Of a stretch of 64,000 nt of DNA, positions 1-13,150 are shown piece after piece; position 1 is the stretch's first letter, and every line of letters starts with the position of its first letter. The position numbers and the translations under genes were made by a program. Under the pieces are notes generated by a model that was not told the origin of the DNA, searched no databases, and saw only the letters and a list, made by a program, of their open reading frames with translations. The DNA is from Daphnia pulex (taxonomy: Eukaryota; Arthropoda; Branchiopoda; Diplostraca; Daphniidae), in assembly GCF_021134715.1 (NCBI RefSeq), contig NC_060018.1, forward strand, positions 310,001 through 374,000, written 5' to 3'.

Positions 1-747
1 GCAGCTGCTTCTTCCAACTCTTCTTCATTCTTTGCTTGATGAGATTCAGATTCAAGATATACACTTTCACAAATTAAAGATACAAGCAATGATATTTTGA
101 TCCTAGGAAAAATCTCATCAGGTTTGAAGTGGAAGTTTCTTTGGATGATATCGAAATCCTCCATCATTTTTCCAACATGATAGCCTAATCATTGCAAAAT
201 AGTAATAAACACGAAGGAAACATTTTTTTGAACTATTACCTGAATTTGTTTTAGGAATGACATTTTCGAATCTGGTCTTGGATTTCTTCAGGTGTAAGTG
301 AAAATGAATCAAGCACACGATTAGATAAGTTTCAAAGTAAATACTAGGCTTAACATTTCTAATGAACTGATGAAAAGCCTACCGATCGCTGAGAAGCTGA
401 TGACATTCCCTTGTTGAATGTATTTTCATTTTTTCGGAACTGTGACATACTTTTATTATAAAAATCGCGTCTGAACTATTAAGATTTATTTAATAAACTG
501 TCCAAACGAGTGTTTTTATTTTGAAATTTGAAGATCTGGTATCACATCTACTTGAGTTATTTCGTTGCTATGGGCAACCAAAAACGAAAATAATACGTCT
601 TGTCATCACTAGGTGGTGTTTAATAGATCCCGCCAATCGCTTTGAAATTACAAAAACTAATGAACCCATTCAGAATTTTTCCAAAACAATTGTATGGAGT
701 TTTGCAGTATGATTTTATCAAAGACATATAGCATCATAAACCAGATA
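1..747. other. Unresolved left flank; possible partial minus-strand gene
   Basis: On the minus strand, bases 1 to about 106 are open after a plausible acceptor (TTTTTCCTAG) and read as an acidic, Glu-rich stretch that runs off the left edge. Coding-like snippets also occur around 240-330 and 385-410 (a start reading MSSASQRS followed by GTAGGC). I could not join these pieces in a consistent reading phase. They may be the 5' end of a minus-strand gene or chance. Bases 430-747 show nothing I can support apart from the 3' flank of the GH31 gene. Confidence 0.2.
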
Positions 748-3642
748 CTAATAGTTGAAGCGGTTGCGGATATCACTGAATAGAGGAGCCCACTTGCTAT
801 CGGCACGGAAAAAGACTGGCGTTTTACCTAAAGTGGCGTTAATCGTGATTGAAGTAGGGCCTTCAACAACCTGCTGATCATCATCCCAAAAGTGTATCCA
901 ACGACTGGATGGTAAATAAACTTCCTGGTTAGTCTTGGACGGTTCCAAGACAGGCGATACCAATAAATCGAAGCCGTACATGAATTCGTATTGAATTTCG
1001 AAAGTTTCTAAATCCTCAGGAAAATGAAGAAACAGAGGAGACATTGCTGGAGTACCAAGTGTTGATACTTGAGAAACTACTTCTTGGTGATAGGGAGTGA
1101 GCGATGTGTATATCGATGATAAACGAGCGAAGCTCTTTAGAGTTTCGTTGGTTGAATAGACTTGGTGATTTAGTTCCGGTTTGTTCCCTAAACAAATTCT
1201 TTGCAGTTACTTGTGAACACTTCAATTGGCCAATTAATATTTTACCTTCGTGAGTTCTCATTAATGGTGTGAAAACGCTGTATTCAGCCCAGCGCAACAA
1301 CAGTTCTTCACTACGAGTCAATATTCCATTTAGAGTTGTATATCCTCCTATATCGCTGTGACTTAGACCAAAGCCGGACAGACCCAACGAAAGAGCTACG
1401 ATATAAAATAGATTAAACTTGGCATTACTTGATCGCAGATCGTATTTTAAATACCTGCAACAATACTAGAGGGTAATCCATCAGACTTTGACCAGTCCAC
1501 GTTTTGATCACCTGCCCACATCATTGAATGAAAGTATTGGGCGCCTGTAAATCCCGATCTTGCCCACGGTAGAACTGAATTCAATGTGCCACTTTGTTCT
1601 AAAGCGAGTCTGAACAAATGATCATAGGAAGGAGAGAAGATTTAGGAAAGGAAATAATTTTGTTTGCTAAACTCAATCATTTATACCGAACTGTGCTGGC
1701 CCATAGAACAGGCAAAAGATTATGAAATTCATACGGATCTGAAGGTTCGCTGACTGCAACAGCGTCGATTGGCGTATATTCTCCAAAATCTGCCATGAAT
1801 CCTTTGAAACCAAACTCAATAATATTTTTTTGAATGAGATCTAAAATTTCACCAGGATGGAAGGATGAAGGAATTAATACAAATCAAATGGCATAATAAT
1901 AAAAAAATTACATACCAGCGTACCACTGTTTGGCCAGAGGGTTCGAGAAATCAATTGTGCCAGCAAGAAATCCGCCAAAATCCTGTCTATAAGTTTCCCC
2001 TTGATCATTTTTGAGCAAATAACCAAGAGTATCTGCTTCTAGAAACAAATCCCCTTCAACATTTAAATGGGGATTGATGTAAGCCGCAACTTGAATCCCT
2101 TGCTCTGCCAAGTTAGATATGACGGAATCCAGTCCTATCATAAAACAGGTTTTTGTAAGAGAAATTCTTTGTCAATGTATTAAACTTGCAAGACCTGGGT
2201 AAAGCTCTTCGTTCCAACGCCAGTTCCAAAAGACTCGGTAGCCGAAAGACGTTACTATTTTACCCGCCCAATCTTGAATCCAAATGGCACTGACCTTAAC
2301 ACCATTGTCTAGGCACTGCTGAAGCTTGTCGAGCATCTTTTAAAACATTTAAAAATTAATAGGAATGGACTTGACTGTTGTGATATTTAAATATTTACGT
2401 TCTGAGTTCCACCTTGGACGGCAATAATCGCCCCATTGTAAATCCAATCTGGAAGAGTGGGAGAAATTCGCGACACTTCGAGGTTTATTCCATTAACTAG
2501 TTCCATCAAGTTAGCAGCTGTTCCAACATTCAGTGTCAGTTGGTTATCATGAACATAAATTTCTTTTCTCGTAGGAGAGGTAAAATTCAAGATGGAGTAC
2601 CTTTACGTTCAAAATGTAAGCAACAAGTACAGTAGTTTCATCACGCAATAGCACTTGAATTTGGGAATTAGCAAACCTCTTTTGTTTGCCGGAAATAACA
2701 TAGTTCCATGTGGACAAGAAGATTGGAGCCGGGTAGTATGTAGTATGGTAATCACCTTTATAAGGAAATCACAAACATTTAATTCTTAACAATTAACTTT
2801 GAATGAGTAGATAAGATTAGAATGTGCATTAAAATGCCGTCAGTCAATATATACCTCCTGCCCCTGGTGATCCTGATTCGACTATCTGTGTAAGAGGACT
2901 GGATAGGTTTCTTCCAACACCTGTACCTCAATAAGATTATAACAATAATAATAGTTTTGTGTGATAACAATTTTAATTTTCAGGAATAGAAATAACTTGC
3001 CCTGTTCACGAATCCACATAGGAAATTCACGGCCTTTCAAGTTTAAGTAGGTAAACTGTTCCCCAGCGCCATAAATTTTCTCTGTGGAGTTTGAAGCTAA
3101 TCGGAACCAAAGTCGATCCCGGCCAGAATGTGTGACATTAATCACAGCGAACTTCCGGAACAAAGTCGAGTCCTTTTCTTCAACCACAACATCCACCTAT
3201 GCAACAAGGCCGATTTTAATCCACGTTTAGAAGACAAGTATGCTAATTTAACAACTTACCGCAATTTCTGGAAAATATTCTGCGTTGTAACATCGAGCTT
3301 TGAAGAGAGTTGGCATTCCACTTTGGTCAGTGTCGCACGTTGATAGTTCTATTTTCTCGAAAATATCTTCATTAATGATGAAATTCCCTTGATCTTCGGT
3401 AAAATTGGTATCGCTACTTCCAACGGCAATAGCAGGTTCAACGCCATTGTGTTCAATTAGCTAGGAGAGAAAAGTCATTTTAAATAAGCAATAAAATTAA
3501 GCATTCGGCAATTACTTACAGGTTGGTCATCAATGAAAAGGATGAATTGGTTCTCGAAAGATTGGGTTAGTGTAAGGCTATTAACTTTAACGACACAATA
3601 AACTAACGAAATAAGGAATACACATTTTAAAGACGAATCCAT
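748..3642 (-). CDS. GH31 glycosidase, sulfoquinovosidase (YihQ)-type, secreted
   Basis: Twelve exons (3520-3642, 3260-3460, 3001-3196, 2855-2926, 2677-2755, 2399-2600, 2195-2336, 1916-2134, 1687-1840, 1455-1609, 1246-1395, 748-1187) give 710 residues. The start is chosen because residues 1-23 form a clean signal peptide (MDSSLKCVFLISLVYCVV). The GH31 barrel is obvious: YGAGEQF, PDWIYNG, IQDWAG, MADFGEY (nucleophile Asp429), WAGDQNVDW (acid/base Asp497) and HSDIGGYT. These match bacterial YihQ, which hydrolyses sulfoquinovosides from plant and algal sulfolipid, better than alpha-glucosidases. Intron 3 uses a GC donor (GCAAGT), which is required for the reading frame. The signal peptide implies secretion (gut lumen) or lysosomal delivery. 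The family call is firm. Substrate is inferred from conserved residues, and an alpha-glucosidase activity cannot be excluded. Confidence 0.9.
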
Positions 3643-4267
3643 TCTTTTGCCAGACGTCTGCGCTTCTACCCGAATATCGAATAGCCCAGACAAGTAATAT
3701 CCTTCTATCTTACGTAAAATCTCTTTATCTACTACAATAAATATTGGGAGAGTTCTCGTCTGATATTTAACCATCACACATCCCACAGCTAGAGTAAACC
3801 CCAACTCAGTCCCACATTAAAAACATATTGAAATGACACTGTAAAGATTATTCTATGCAACACAGATTAAACTGTTTTTTTTTTTTTTTGTTTTTGCGCA
3901 TCTTCCACGATAACTCGCCGTCAACAGTTATTTACTAAAAAATCAACTAACTAAAAAACAAAAAAGGTTTTTCTGTGCGTTTAACGAATTAAAATTTGAT
4001 TCTGCCCATTCTGCTAAATTCACTTTGAAGAGCGCACACTTCAGAAACAAGAGGAAAGCGGAAACTTTACCTTAATAACGGCTTCCGACATGGGTTCAGC
4101 AGCGAAAAGATTAGCGGCGTTATGAGACATCTATAGACTGACCTTGAGGGTTTTCGTCAAACATTTAAAAAGCTGAAGAACCACATGAGTGAATCTTCAG
4201 TCTAGAACAACTGTTCGAAGTGTTAGGTTGTGCCAGTTCATTCAGTCTCCGCAATACATTTCACTCA
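3643..4267. promoter_or_regulatory. Shared 5' region of a divergent gene pair
   Basis: This 625-bp gap separates the divergent starts of the GH31 gene (minus) and the ZSWIM-like gene (plus). It contains a poly-T tract near 3873-3890. A TTCAGTC motif around 4196-4202 resembles an arthropod initiator and sits about 70 bp before the plus-strand ATG. A short upstream ORF (ATG at about 4189) precedes that ATG. No TATA box is obvious. Confidence 0.4.
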
Positions 4268-5717
4268 ATGGCAGCCAAGGTCATGGACCTTCTTCGTGTT
4301 GGACATCGTTTCAATTGCTTTCAAGAAGTTGAGAAGCTGGTGCTGGACCTTCGTCAGTTTGGTTCTCCAGTACGAATAGCATCTAGCTGCTTAATTGAAG
4401 ATTATAATCGAGGGGTAAGACGGCGATTCATATTTTTATTACTTTAAGTTAAACTAAAATTTCTGCTGAGCTCGTAACATGATATAGGCTAAGTAAGGGT
4501 ATAAAGAGAAGTTGTGATTAACATTTATGGTTTTTATAAGATTGCACAGCCTTTGGATGAACAATGGAGGTACTCGTTCATTAGATTTGTCTGTGATCAA
4601 CATCTGAACGTTACGAATACGACAAATTGTTCATTTTCTTTCGAAATCAATTACATCGACCGAATGCGTGGGCTTGTGTTAACTCGGGCGAATCTACACC
4701 ATAATCCCGTCAAATTATTAATTTGTAATCAAAGTAAGTAATTTGCTTATTTCGCCTTTCAGTTGCAATTCTCATTTACATTTTTATGTTCTCGAATCAG
4801 ATGACGAGCTCCTAATGATTTCTAACCCACTTCGCGTTATTCGCTCGAGAACAGGTCACGTCTTGGTAATGTCACACAGCTCCGGATGTTCAAGATCAGA
4901 TTACGTAAACTTACTGTATATTATCCAATCACTTTTCTTTTTACCAGGCACTTTATCGCCAGTCCAACGCACAGAGAAAATTATACCAGCGTCATGGCGA
5001 TGTCCTTGTCATCCATTTACACTCCGGTTGTTCTTTCAACTCTAAAAAGACATTACTGGCCATTTCGGTCATCGATAATGACGACGGCGCAGACTATACG
5101 GTCTGCCTTGTCACATTACCAAATCAACTTTTATTAAAAGTTATCGCGTGTTGTTTCAAAATCTTCACATCGGTAATTTTAGACAATTTTCCAATTAATT
5201 GATATCACTCGCTAAGCTATATCCTGATTTTACTTTCAGTCCAACGATCCTTTGACAACTGTAAAATCTGTCGTTGTTAATCGAGAGGAGCTTCTGCCCA
5301 ACGTAAGAAAGGCTTTTCCAGAGGCAGATGTTCTTGTGTCAAAAAGTCGGATGCTAGAAAAGGTAACATCTATTAACTTAATTATGTTACTCCACCGCGC
5401 ATTAAAATGGAGTTCTCGATTTGTAGGTGTCTGCTGAATTGTCAAAACACAAATTGAAAACAGATTTACGCGAACAGCTCTATAACACTTTTGCAGTCTG
5501 TTGTTCTACTTCGTGTGAACAAGAATTTGGTTTTGCGGAAGCTTATCTTTTATCGGCAGGTGGAGGACTGGGAAGCTACTTTGAAACAACGTGGTTCGAA
5601 CAAACTGACATATGGAGAGCCATCGACAATCTACGTCTTCTAAAAAAAGTTGACGTGGAAAAAGCTATTTCAAATGTTCACCGTAAACTGGCACAAACTG
5701 GATTTTTCGATAGATAA
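4268..5717 (+). CDS. ZSWIM/MULE-transposase-like protein lacking a SWIM finger
   Basis: Six exons (4268-4414, 4550-4733, 4801-4904, 4948-5172, 5240-5362, 5427-5717) join in phase to 357 residues. The N-terminal third reads like the zinc-binding module of FAR1/ZSWIM proteins: FVCD, then CSFSFEINYIDRMRGLVL and LHHNP. The middle resembles a transposase-derived core (VLVIHLHSGCSFNSKKTLL, then VIDNDDGADY). The later segment VVVNREELLPNVRKAFPEA looks like the part of MULE/ZSWIM1/3 proteins where the next Asp and a following FHV motif normally lie, but that motif is replaced here. No SWIM CxCx(n)CxH is visible, and the protein is shorter than ZSWIM3. It has a clean spliced ORF, so it is probably domesticated rather than an active element. 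Function unknown; the family link is a motif-level impression. Confidence 0.5.
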
Positions 5718-6537
5718 TAATTGACTGTGGTTGTCATTGAATCTCATGTTCAGACTTCTAAATCTTGTCCAGGTATTTGTAAAATATGAGATAAGTAATT
5801 ATGTACTTTTCTTTCAAAATTTTCAACTTTTCTTTTCACCAATTTCACGAAGAAAGTCATTTCTATCCTGTTTATAGGATATCTCATTACTTGTCAATTT
5901 TTCAATTAAAATGTAACTCCGAAAATATTTTGCTACCCAACATTGTTCTGTTTTCTTGAGACACAATACATTGTTTGTACCTTAAGTAAAGGAAAGTAAA
6001 GGATTTTGGACTTACCCTTTTGCAACTGTAAATTAAAGCTGTACTCCATTTTTCTCTTTCACTTGACCTCAGTTCGAACTACTCATTTCAGATTGATAAA
6101 TATGGTGCGATAACTAAAATTTGAAAACTCTAAAAAGTAAAAGGCGAATACAAGCAACACGTGGACGCAGTCTCATCACTCTCATGACTCATCACGTCTA
6201 GACTGGTCTGCAATGTAACTTTGATACAGTGCTTCATGATTTACGACATGCCTTTTTTTAAATTCTTTTTATTTTACTTTTTCTCGTTTTAACCACTGAT
6301 TTCAATACTTAATAGCGGAAACTTTATTTCGCATATTTATTAGGTAAATTTTATATTTTACCCTTTTGGTTAAGAAATATCGCAAAGAATTTTGATAAAC
6401 AAAGACTTTACGGCGCAGCTCAGATTTCATTTTGACAGTGTAACATAATTTTTAACGCACGTCCATAATAATGTATCGGCCAGAAAACAAAAAACAAACA
6501 GACATACCAAACACTCGCATTTTCACGACACATTCAT
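5718..6537. other. Convergent 3' flanks
   Basis: AT-rich stretch between the stop of the ZSWIM-like gene and the stop of GRP94, which are transcribed towards each other. It should hold both 3' UTRs. I see no further coding exon, structured RNA or repeat. Confidence 0.5.
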
Positions 6538-9500
6538 TCAAAGTTCATCTTTTGACGATTTATCTTCATCTTCTTCGTCATCCTGTTCTGCCTCTTCCTC
6601 GGCATTTTCTGCTTCTGGAACAGTCTCAATTTCCTCGTCTTCTTCGACCACCTCATCACCAATACCCAAAGATTGTTTCAGCATAGCATCAATGTGCTCA
6701 GCAAACTGACTGGGATCTTGCAACATGTAGCCAGATCGAAGTGTGGCTAGAGAAAAAATTAAACATTTAATAAATTACAATTAAAATTTTGGTCAGGTAT
6801 CATTTACCTGTCTGGAACATCATCATAGCCATGCCCTTGGAAATACGATCTTCAGGGTTAGCTTCAACCCGCTTGAGAAGTTCCTTGATCAAAGGATGGC
6901 GAGGATTGATCTCCAAAGTTTTCTTCTGTGTTAAATAGTAGCTAAAATAGAAAAAAGTAATTTAGTATAAAGGAACGTCTTAGAATATATCCTGAATAAA
7001 TGTAACCAGACAACTGAACGCGGACAAGAAGCAGAAACACTTACTCTCTCTGAACATCTTGTGTTTTGGAATGAGTCTGGGAAGCGATGATTCGCTGCAT
7101 GTTACCAGTCCAACCGAATTTGGATGTAATCAAAGCGCAGGGAGTCTTGAGCAAGCGTTGACCAATTTCGGCACGTAAAATCTTTACATAAACACAAAAA
7201 CGAACAACAATTTGAAACAAACACGAAATACCTAGAAATGCAACGAAAACAGCACAATCGACACTTATTAAAATCCTGCCCATTACGCAGGACACCGGGA
7301 CACCCATTTAAAACAAACCACTGACATTTAACAAAAGCCGACGGATAACGAGCCCAGTCGACTTACTCTCTTTGAACGTCTTGTGCTTTTTGATGCGAGT
7401 TAGCCAACATCAACCGTTCCATATTACCAGTGATACCCCATCGTGACGCTACTAATGCAGTAGGCGATGTGTGCAAACGGTTTGATACCTTGGCTGTCAT
7501 AATCTAATCGGGACGTCACCATTACAATTGCGATAATAATAGGTGTAAATATCTTTTTCTACCAAGACTTGATATCGAAAAATACTATCACAACTAGAAA
7601 TAAATAAAGGAAAACTTACGTGTTCCTTAAGAGCGGTTTCAGTCAACCATTTGGTCAATGGCTCAAACTGTGTCTTGAGGGCTTCCAACTTGGCTTTGGC
7701 ACCTTCTCCTTCATCCAATTCGACTCCCTCCTTGGCGACGTTCTGGAATTTCTTGCCTTCAAACTCGGGAAGAGCAGAGATGCAGTATTCATCAACAGCC
7801 TCGGTGAGGTAGAGGACTTCATAACCCTTTTTAACAAGACGCTCAACGAATGGCGACTTCTCGACTTCGTCCAAGGAAGAACCAGCAATGAAATAAATAG
7901 ATTCTTGTTTTTCCTTCATACGCTCCACATAATCGGAGAATGTGACGAATCCTTTGTTGGCTGATGAGCGGAACTGCAGGAGTTTGGCAAGACGGGAACG
8001 GTTGGCGGAGTCATCAATAACACCCAATTTGATGCTAATCAAGATAATCAGTTAAAATCAACAAAAGTTTCATTAAAACAAATCGAATTGAAACATACTT
8101 GGTGGAATATTCAGCCCAGAATTTTTCTTGACCTTCCTTGTCCAATTTCTTGATCATATCAAGAGTCTTACGAATAAGCTTCTTGCGGATGACCTTGATA
8201 AGTTTGTGCTGCTGGAGGGTTTCACGAGAGACGTTCAAAGGCAAGTCATCAGAGTCGACAACACCGCGAACAAAGTTCAAATAGTTGGGCATAATGTCTT
8301 GGAAGTCGTCGGTGATGAAAACGCGGCGGACGTAAAGCTAATAACCCATTAAAAAGGACGTTTACATTCGTGAACTCTTTTACAAATGAAATCTTCTCCT
8401 CACCTTAATGTTGTCGGTGCGAGTTCCGTACTTGTTGAAACTTTCAGTTGGCTGAGCTTTAGGGATATAAAGAAGGGATTTGAAAGTGACTTCACCTTCT
8501 GCGACGAAATGGATATGTCCCAACGGCCCTTGGGTATCTTTAGTAATTGCCTTGTAGAACTCTTCATATTCATTTTCTTCCACTTCAGATGGCCTAACAT
8601 AATAAAATGTTCATTAAATAAAAAGTTAAAGAAAAGCAACATTAAGGCACTATAATTACTTTCTAGTCCAAATTGGCTTAGCGTTGTTCAACAACTCCCA
8701 ATCCCAAGTAGTCTTTTCAATTTTACGAGTTTTAGGTTTCTTCTCTTCAGCCTCTTCCTCAACTTTGGCATCTTCCTCTTCTTCTGTTTTCTTGTCTTCA
8801 ACAGGTTCGGCCTCATCGTCAATAGGTTCCTCTACTTCCTCTGTCTAGTAAGTCAAGTAAAGTTATAAATATTGACAGATCAACTCATCATCTTTTTTGT
8901 TGTTGCATACCTTGCTTGTCCATAGGTAAATATTGAAATTGATAAACTGGGAGTATTTGTGCACTAGGTTACGGATGGTGTCTATTTCGAGGAAATCGCG
9001 AGCTTCTTCCTTCAGGTAGAGGCTGATTTGTGTACCGCGTTGAAGCGTGTTGCCTCGGGGATCTTCGGCAATGCTGAAAGAATTGGCGTCCGATTCCCAA
9101 ATGTACTGTTTATCGTCATTATTCTTTGAAGTAACAACGACTCGATCAGCCACTACATAATAGAAATACGGAATGGTTTTACTAAATATTCCAATGAGAA
9201 GAGTAAGAATAACCAAGTTACCTAAGAATGCTGAATAGAAACCGACACCAAATTGGCCGATTAGGTCTCCTGCATCTTGGCCGGTCGATTCTGGGTTCTG
9301 CATTTTGCTCAAGAAATCAGCAGTTCCTGATTTGGCAATGGTACCGAGGTTTGTAACCAAGTCGTTCTTAGTCATGCCAATGCCGGTATCGGTAATATGA
9401 AGAACATTGTTTTCTTTGTCAGCCTTTAAGTATTAAATAAAATTATTAGCATTCAGTTTCATAAATATGCAAATAAAAAATGTAATTACTTTAATTCTGA

Positions 9501-10135
9501 TGGTTTGTTCGGTTGTAGCAGCTAAAGCATCCTTATCAGTGAGAGCCATAAGACGAATTTTGTCAATGGCATCTGAAGCATTGGAAATCAATTCTCTCAA
9601 GAAGATCTGTAAATTTCAAATATTGTATCAAATCATTCGGTAACACACAAAATAAATTCACTACCTCTTTGTTGCGGTATAGTGAATTGATGATGAGTTT
9701 CATCATTCGATTTACTTCAGCCTGGAAAGCAAACTTTTCAGACTTTTCTCTAAGTTCCTTAACTTGAGCTACATTTAGTCCATCTAGTTTAATGGCTTCT
9801 TCTTCTCTCTGAACCACCTCAGCATCTGATAATTTAAAGGTGAAAATTAAGTGAAATTTTTAAGAACAACCTGAGGTAGAACCAAATTACCTGTCCTGGA
9901 ACCTTCTCTGCTTGCACCCAGATCAAGTTCAATATTATCTGCTACAACGTCTTCATCTTGGGCGTAACAAGAAGCTAAAATAGGAGAGAAACCATTGAAG
10001 AGTTTACTAACTGTAGTTGAACTGCAACACAAACGTTACATTCTTTGTGATTGCATTAAACCGGTATACGTTAAATAACTTACCAGAAAGGAAGAGTAGC
10101 CCTAACAGGCATAAAGCAAATTTCGTGGAAATCAT
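6538..10135 (-). CDS. Gp93: Endoplasmin (GRP94/Gp93), ER HSP90 chaperone
   Basis: Thirteen exons in each mature form give 788 residues. Exons: 10084-10135, 9891-9974, 9665-9825, 9490-9606, 9222-9423, 8911-9152, 8660-8844, 8404-8593, 8099-8337, 7620-8034, then either 7367-7503 or 7045-7181, then 6808-6941 and 6538-6746. The N-terminus is a signal peptide ([18 protein letters not shown]). The GHKL ATPase motifs are present ([34 protein letters not shown]). An acidic linker follows in exon 7, then the middle domain and an acidic tail ending in KDEL for ER retention. It folds secreted and membrane clients in the ER. The penultimate client-loop region is encoded by two alternative 137-nt exons (listed separately). 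Expression is probably driven by the unfolded protein response, given the ERSE- and UPRE-like sites upstream. Confidence 0.97.
7045..7181 (-). other. Gp93: GRP94 alternative exon B (mutually exclusive)
   Basis: This second 137-nt exon lies 185 nt downstream of exon A, with the same phases and the same splice frame (acceptor GTAAAG, donor GTAAGT). It encodes [18 protein letters not shown] and ends QDVQRE. By eye about 22 of 46 residues are identical to exon A, so it is a diverged tandem duplicate. The second Met of the NMxRxM core is replaced by Ile. Confidence 0.88.
7367..7503 (-). other. Gp93: GRP94 alternative exon A (mutually exclusive)
   Basis: This 137-nt exon has acceptor GATTAG and donor GTAAGT, and is phase-compatible with exons 7620-8034 and 6808-6941. 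It encodes about 46 residues including [16 protein letters not shown] and ends QDVQRE. It retains both methionines of the vertebrate NMERIM core. Because 137 is not a multiple of three, including both alternative exons would shift the frame. Confidence 0.88.
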
Positions 10136-10214
10136 TCTTGTGACGATACTCGGCCCGATGATGATCGTGCAGTTCGAGCCTGGGCAAAACGCTACCACCA
10201 ACTAATGTGAGTTG

Positions 10215-10221
10215 CACGTCA
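10215..10221 (-). promoter_or_regulatory. UPRE-like site (TGACGTG) upstream of GRP94
   Basis: On the gene-sense (minus) strand this reads TGACGTGC, the core bound by XBP1/ATF6-type bZIP factors. It lies about 80 bp upstream of the GRP94 ATG. Short motifs occur by chance, but the position and the known regulation of this gene support it. Confidence 0.4.
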
Positions 10222-10358
10222 GAGAGCTGCTTATTCACTTCAAAAATTTTGATCTCGGCAAGCAAACTAAGCTCTACGTATTGACACGTGTAAAACAGAA
10301 AGTACTTATACGTGTAAAAGCCGAACGTCCAATGAAACTTCGTCTGGTGTCACAGCAA

Positions 10359-10377
10359 CCAATGGGAGAAGCCCACA
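10359..10377 (+). promoter_or_regulatory. ERSE-like element (CCAAT-N9-CCACA)
   Basis: CCAAT, then exactly nine bases, then CCACA. The ER stress element consensus is CCAAT-N9-CCACG, so there is one mismatch at the last base. It lies about 225 bp upstream of the GRP94 ATG. ERSEs act in either orientation and are established regulators of vertebrate GRP94. Confidence 0.5.
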
Positions 10378-10435
10378 TGCCACGTCGAAAAAGGACACGC
10401 CCACACGACGCGAATCGACTCCGTGAGTAGGGAAA

Positions 10436-10942
10436 CATCGTCTTTCCTCCACTGAAATACGATTTTTAATACTTTCCTGAAAATTCTAGAAATGACAAGG
10501 TCAACAGCCTTTTTTCGACAGGTTTATGCATACTCATATACTAAGGTAATAAAATTTACAAACACATAAAAACCCACTTTATCCTACACTGATTTATAAA
10601 TAAAATGTAATGCGTACAAATATTGTATATGTGTGAAATTTTATTGGCGAGAGGCACTGAACACTTGATACAAGGTACAGTATGCAAGGCATCTGTTAAA
10701 CAAAAGTGGAAAAAAAACACCAATTCAGAGATTTTCCTAGAACTACAAGAAAGAAGCAAAAATGGTTTATCATCACGAATCAATCAACTTTTGCTGAGAT
10801 ACAGTACAAGGGGAATAATAAAAGGGAAATTTTGAACGGCAGGTTCGACCAAATTGAGAGGATATCAAGAAAATTGTAATTAATTATTTGTCTAGATGAA
10901 GCTCTCTTGAATCAATGATCGTGTCCAATGCCGCTATTGGCA
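10436..10942. other. GRP94 distal promoter / JMJD6 3' flank
   Basis: AT-rich interval between the GRP94 promoter and the JMJD6 stop codon, both genes being on the minus strand. It should contain the JMJD6 3' UTR. No coding exon is seen. Confidence 0.4.
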
Positions 10943-12742
<1,800 letters not shown>

Positions 12743-13150
12743 TTTTCAACATAAAACAAACAATCCACCCAAATAATTCAAAAAGAGGCAGGAATTTCAA
12801 ACTTCATATCGTTCATCTCGTCTTTCTGGCCGCGTCTGCTAAAGTGGCGATCTCATTTTCAGAAAATGATGAAAATCCCAAAGTTCCGAAGTTGCCAGAT
12901 TGTATTATCGGCAACTTGTATTTCCCGCGTTATTTCTTTTTTCCTTTTCCAATTCGAACTTACTTGTCTAGTGACGCAGTAACGTATACGTAGTACACGC
13001 ACGCATTTCATGTGCGTACGTGACTAGGAATTGATTAAAATAGTTGGGATGACATTCCTAGATGGGGTTTATCGGGAACCCAAAACTACTTTTTTTCTTT
13101 CCATTCGACTGATGTAATATTACAAACTATTAAGTATGAAACAAAGTTAA
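12743..13150. other. JMJD6 5' flank and end of the Shc transcription unit
   Basis: Promoter side of JMJD6 (minus). A TTTATT (AATAAA on the minus strand) at about 13157 is a plausible poly(A) signal for the upstream Shc gene. Nothing else recognised. Confidence 0.35.

Noticed and set aside
7620-7964. 114-codon plus-strand ORF
   Set aside because: Antisense shadow of the large GRP94 exon 7620-8034.
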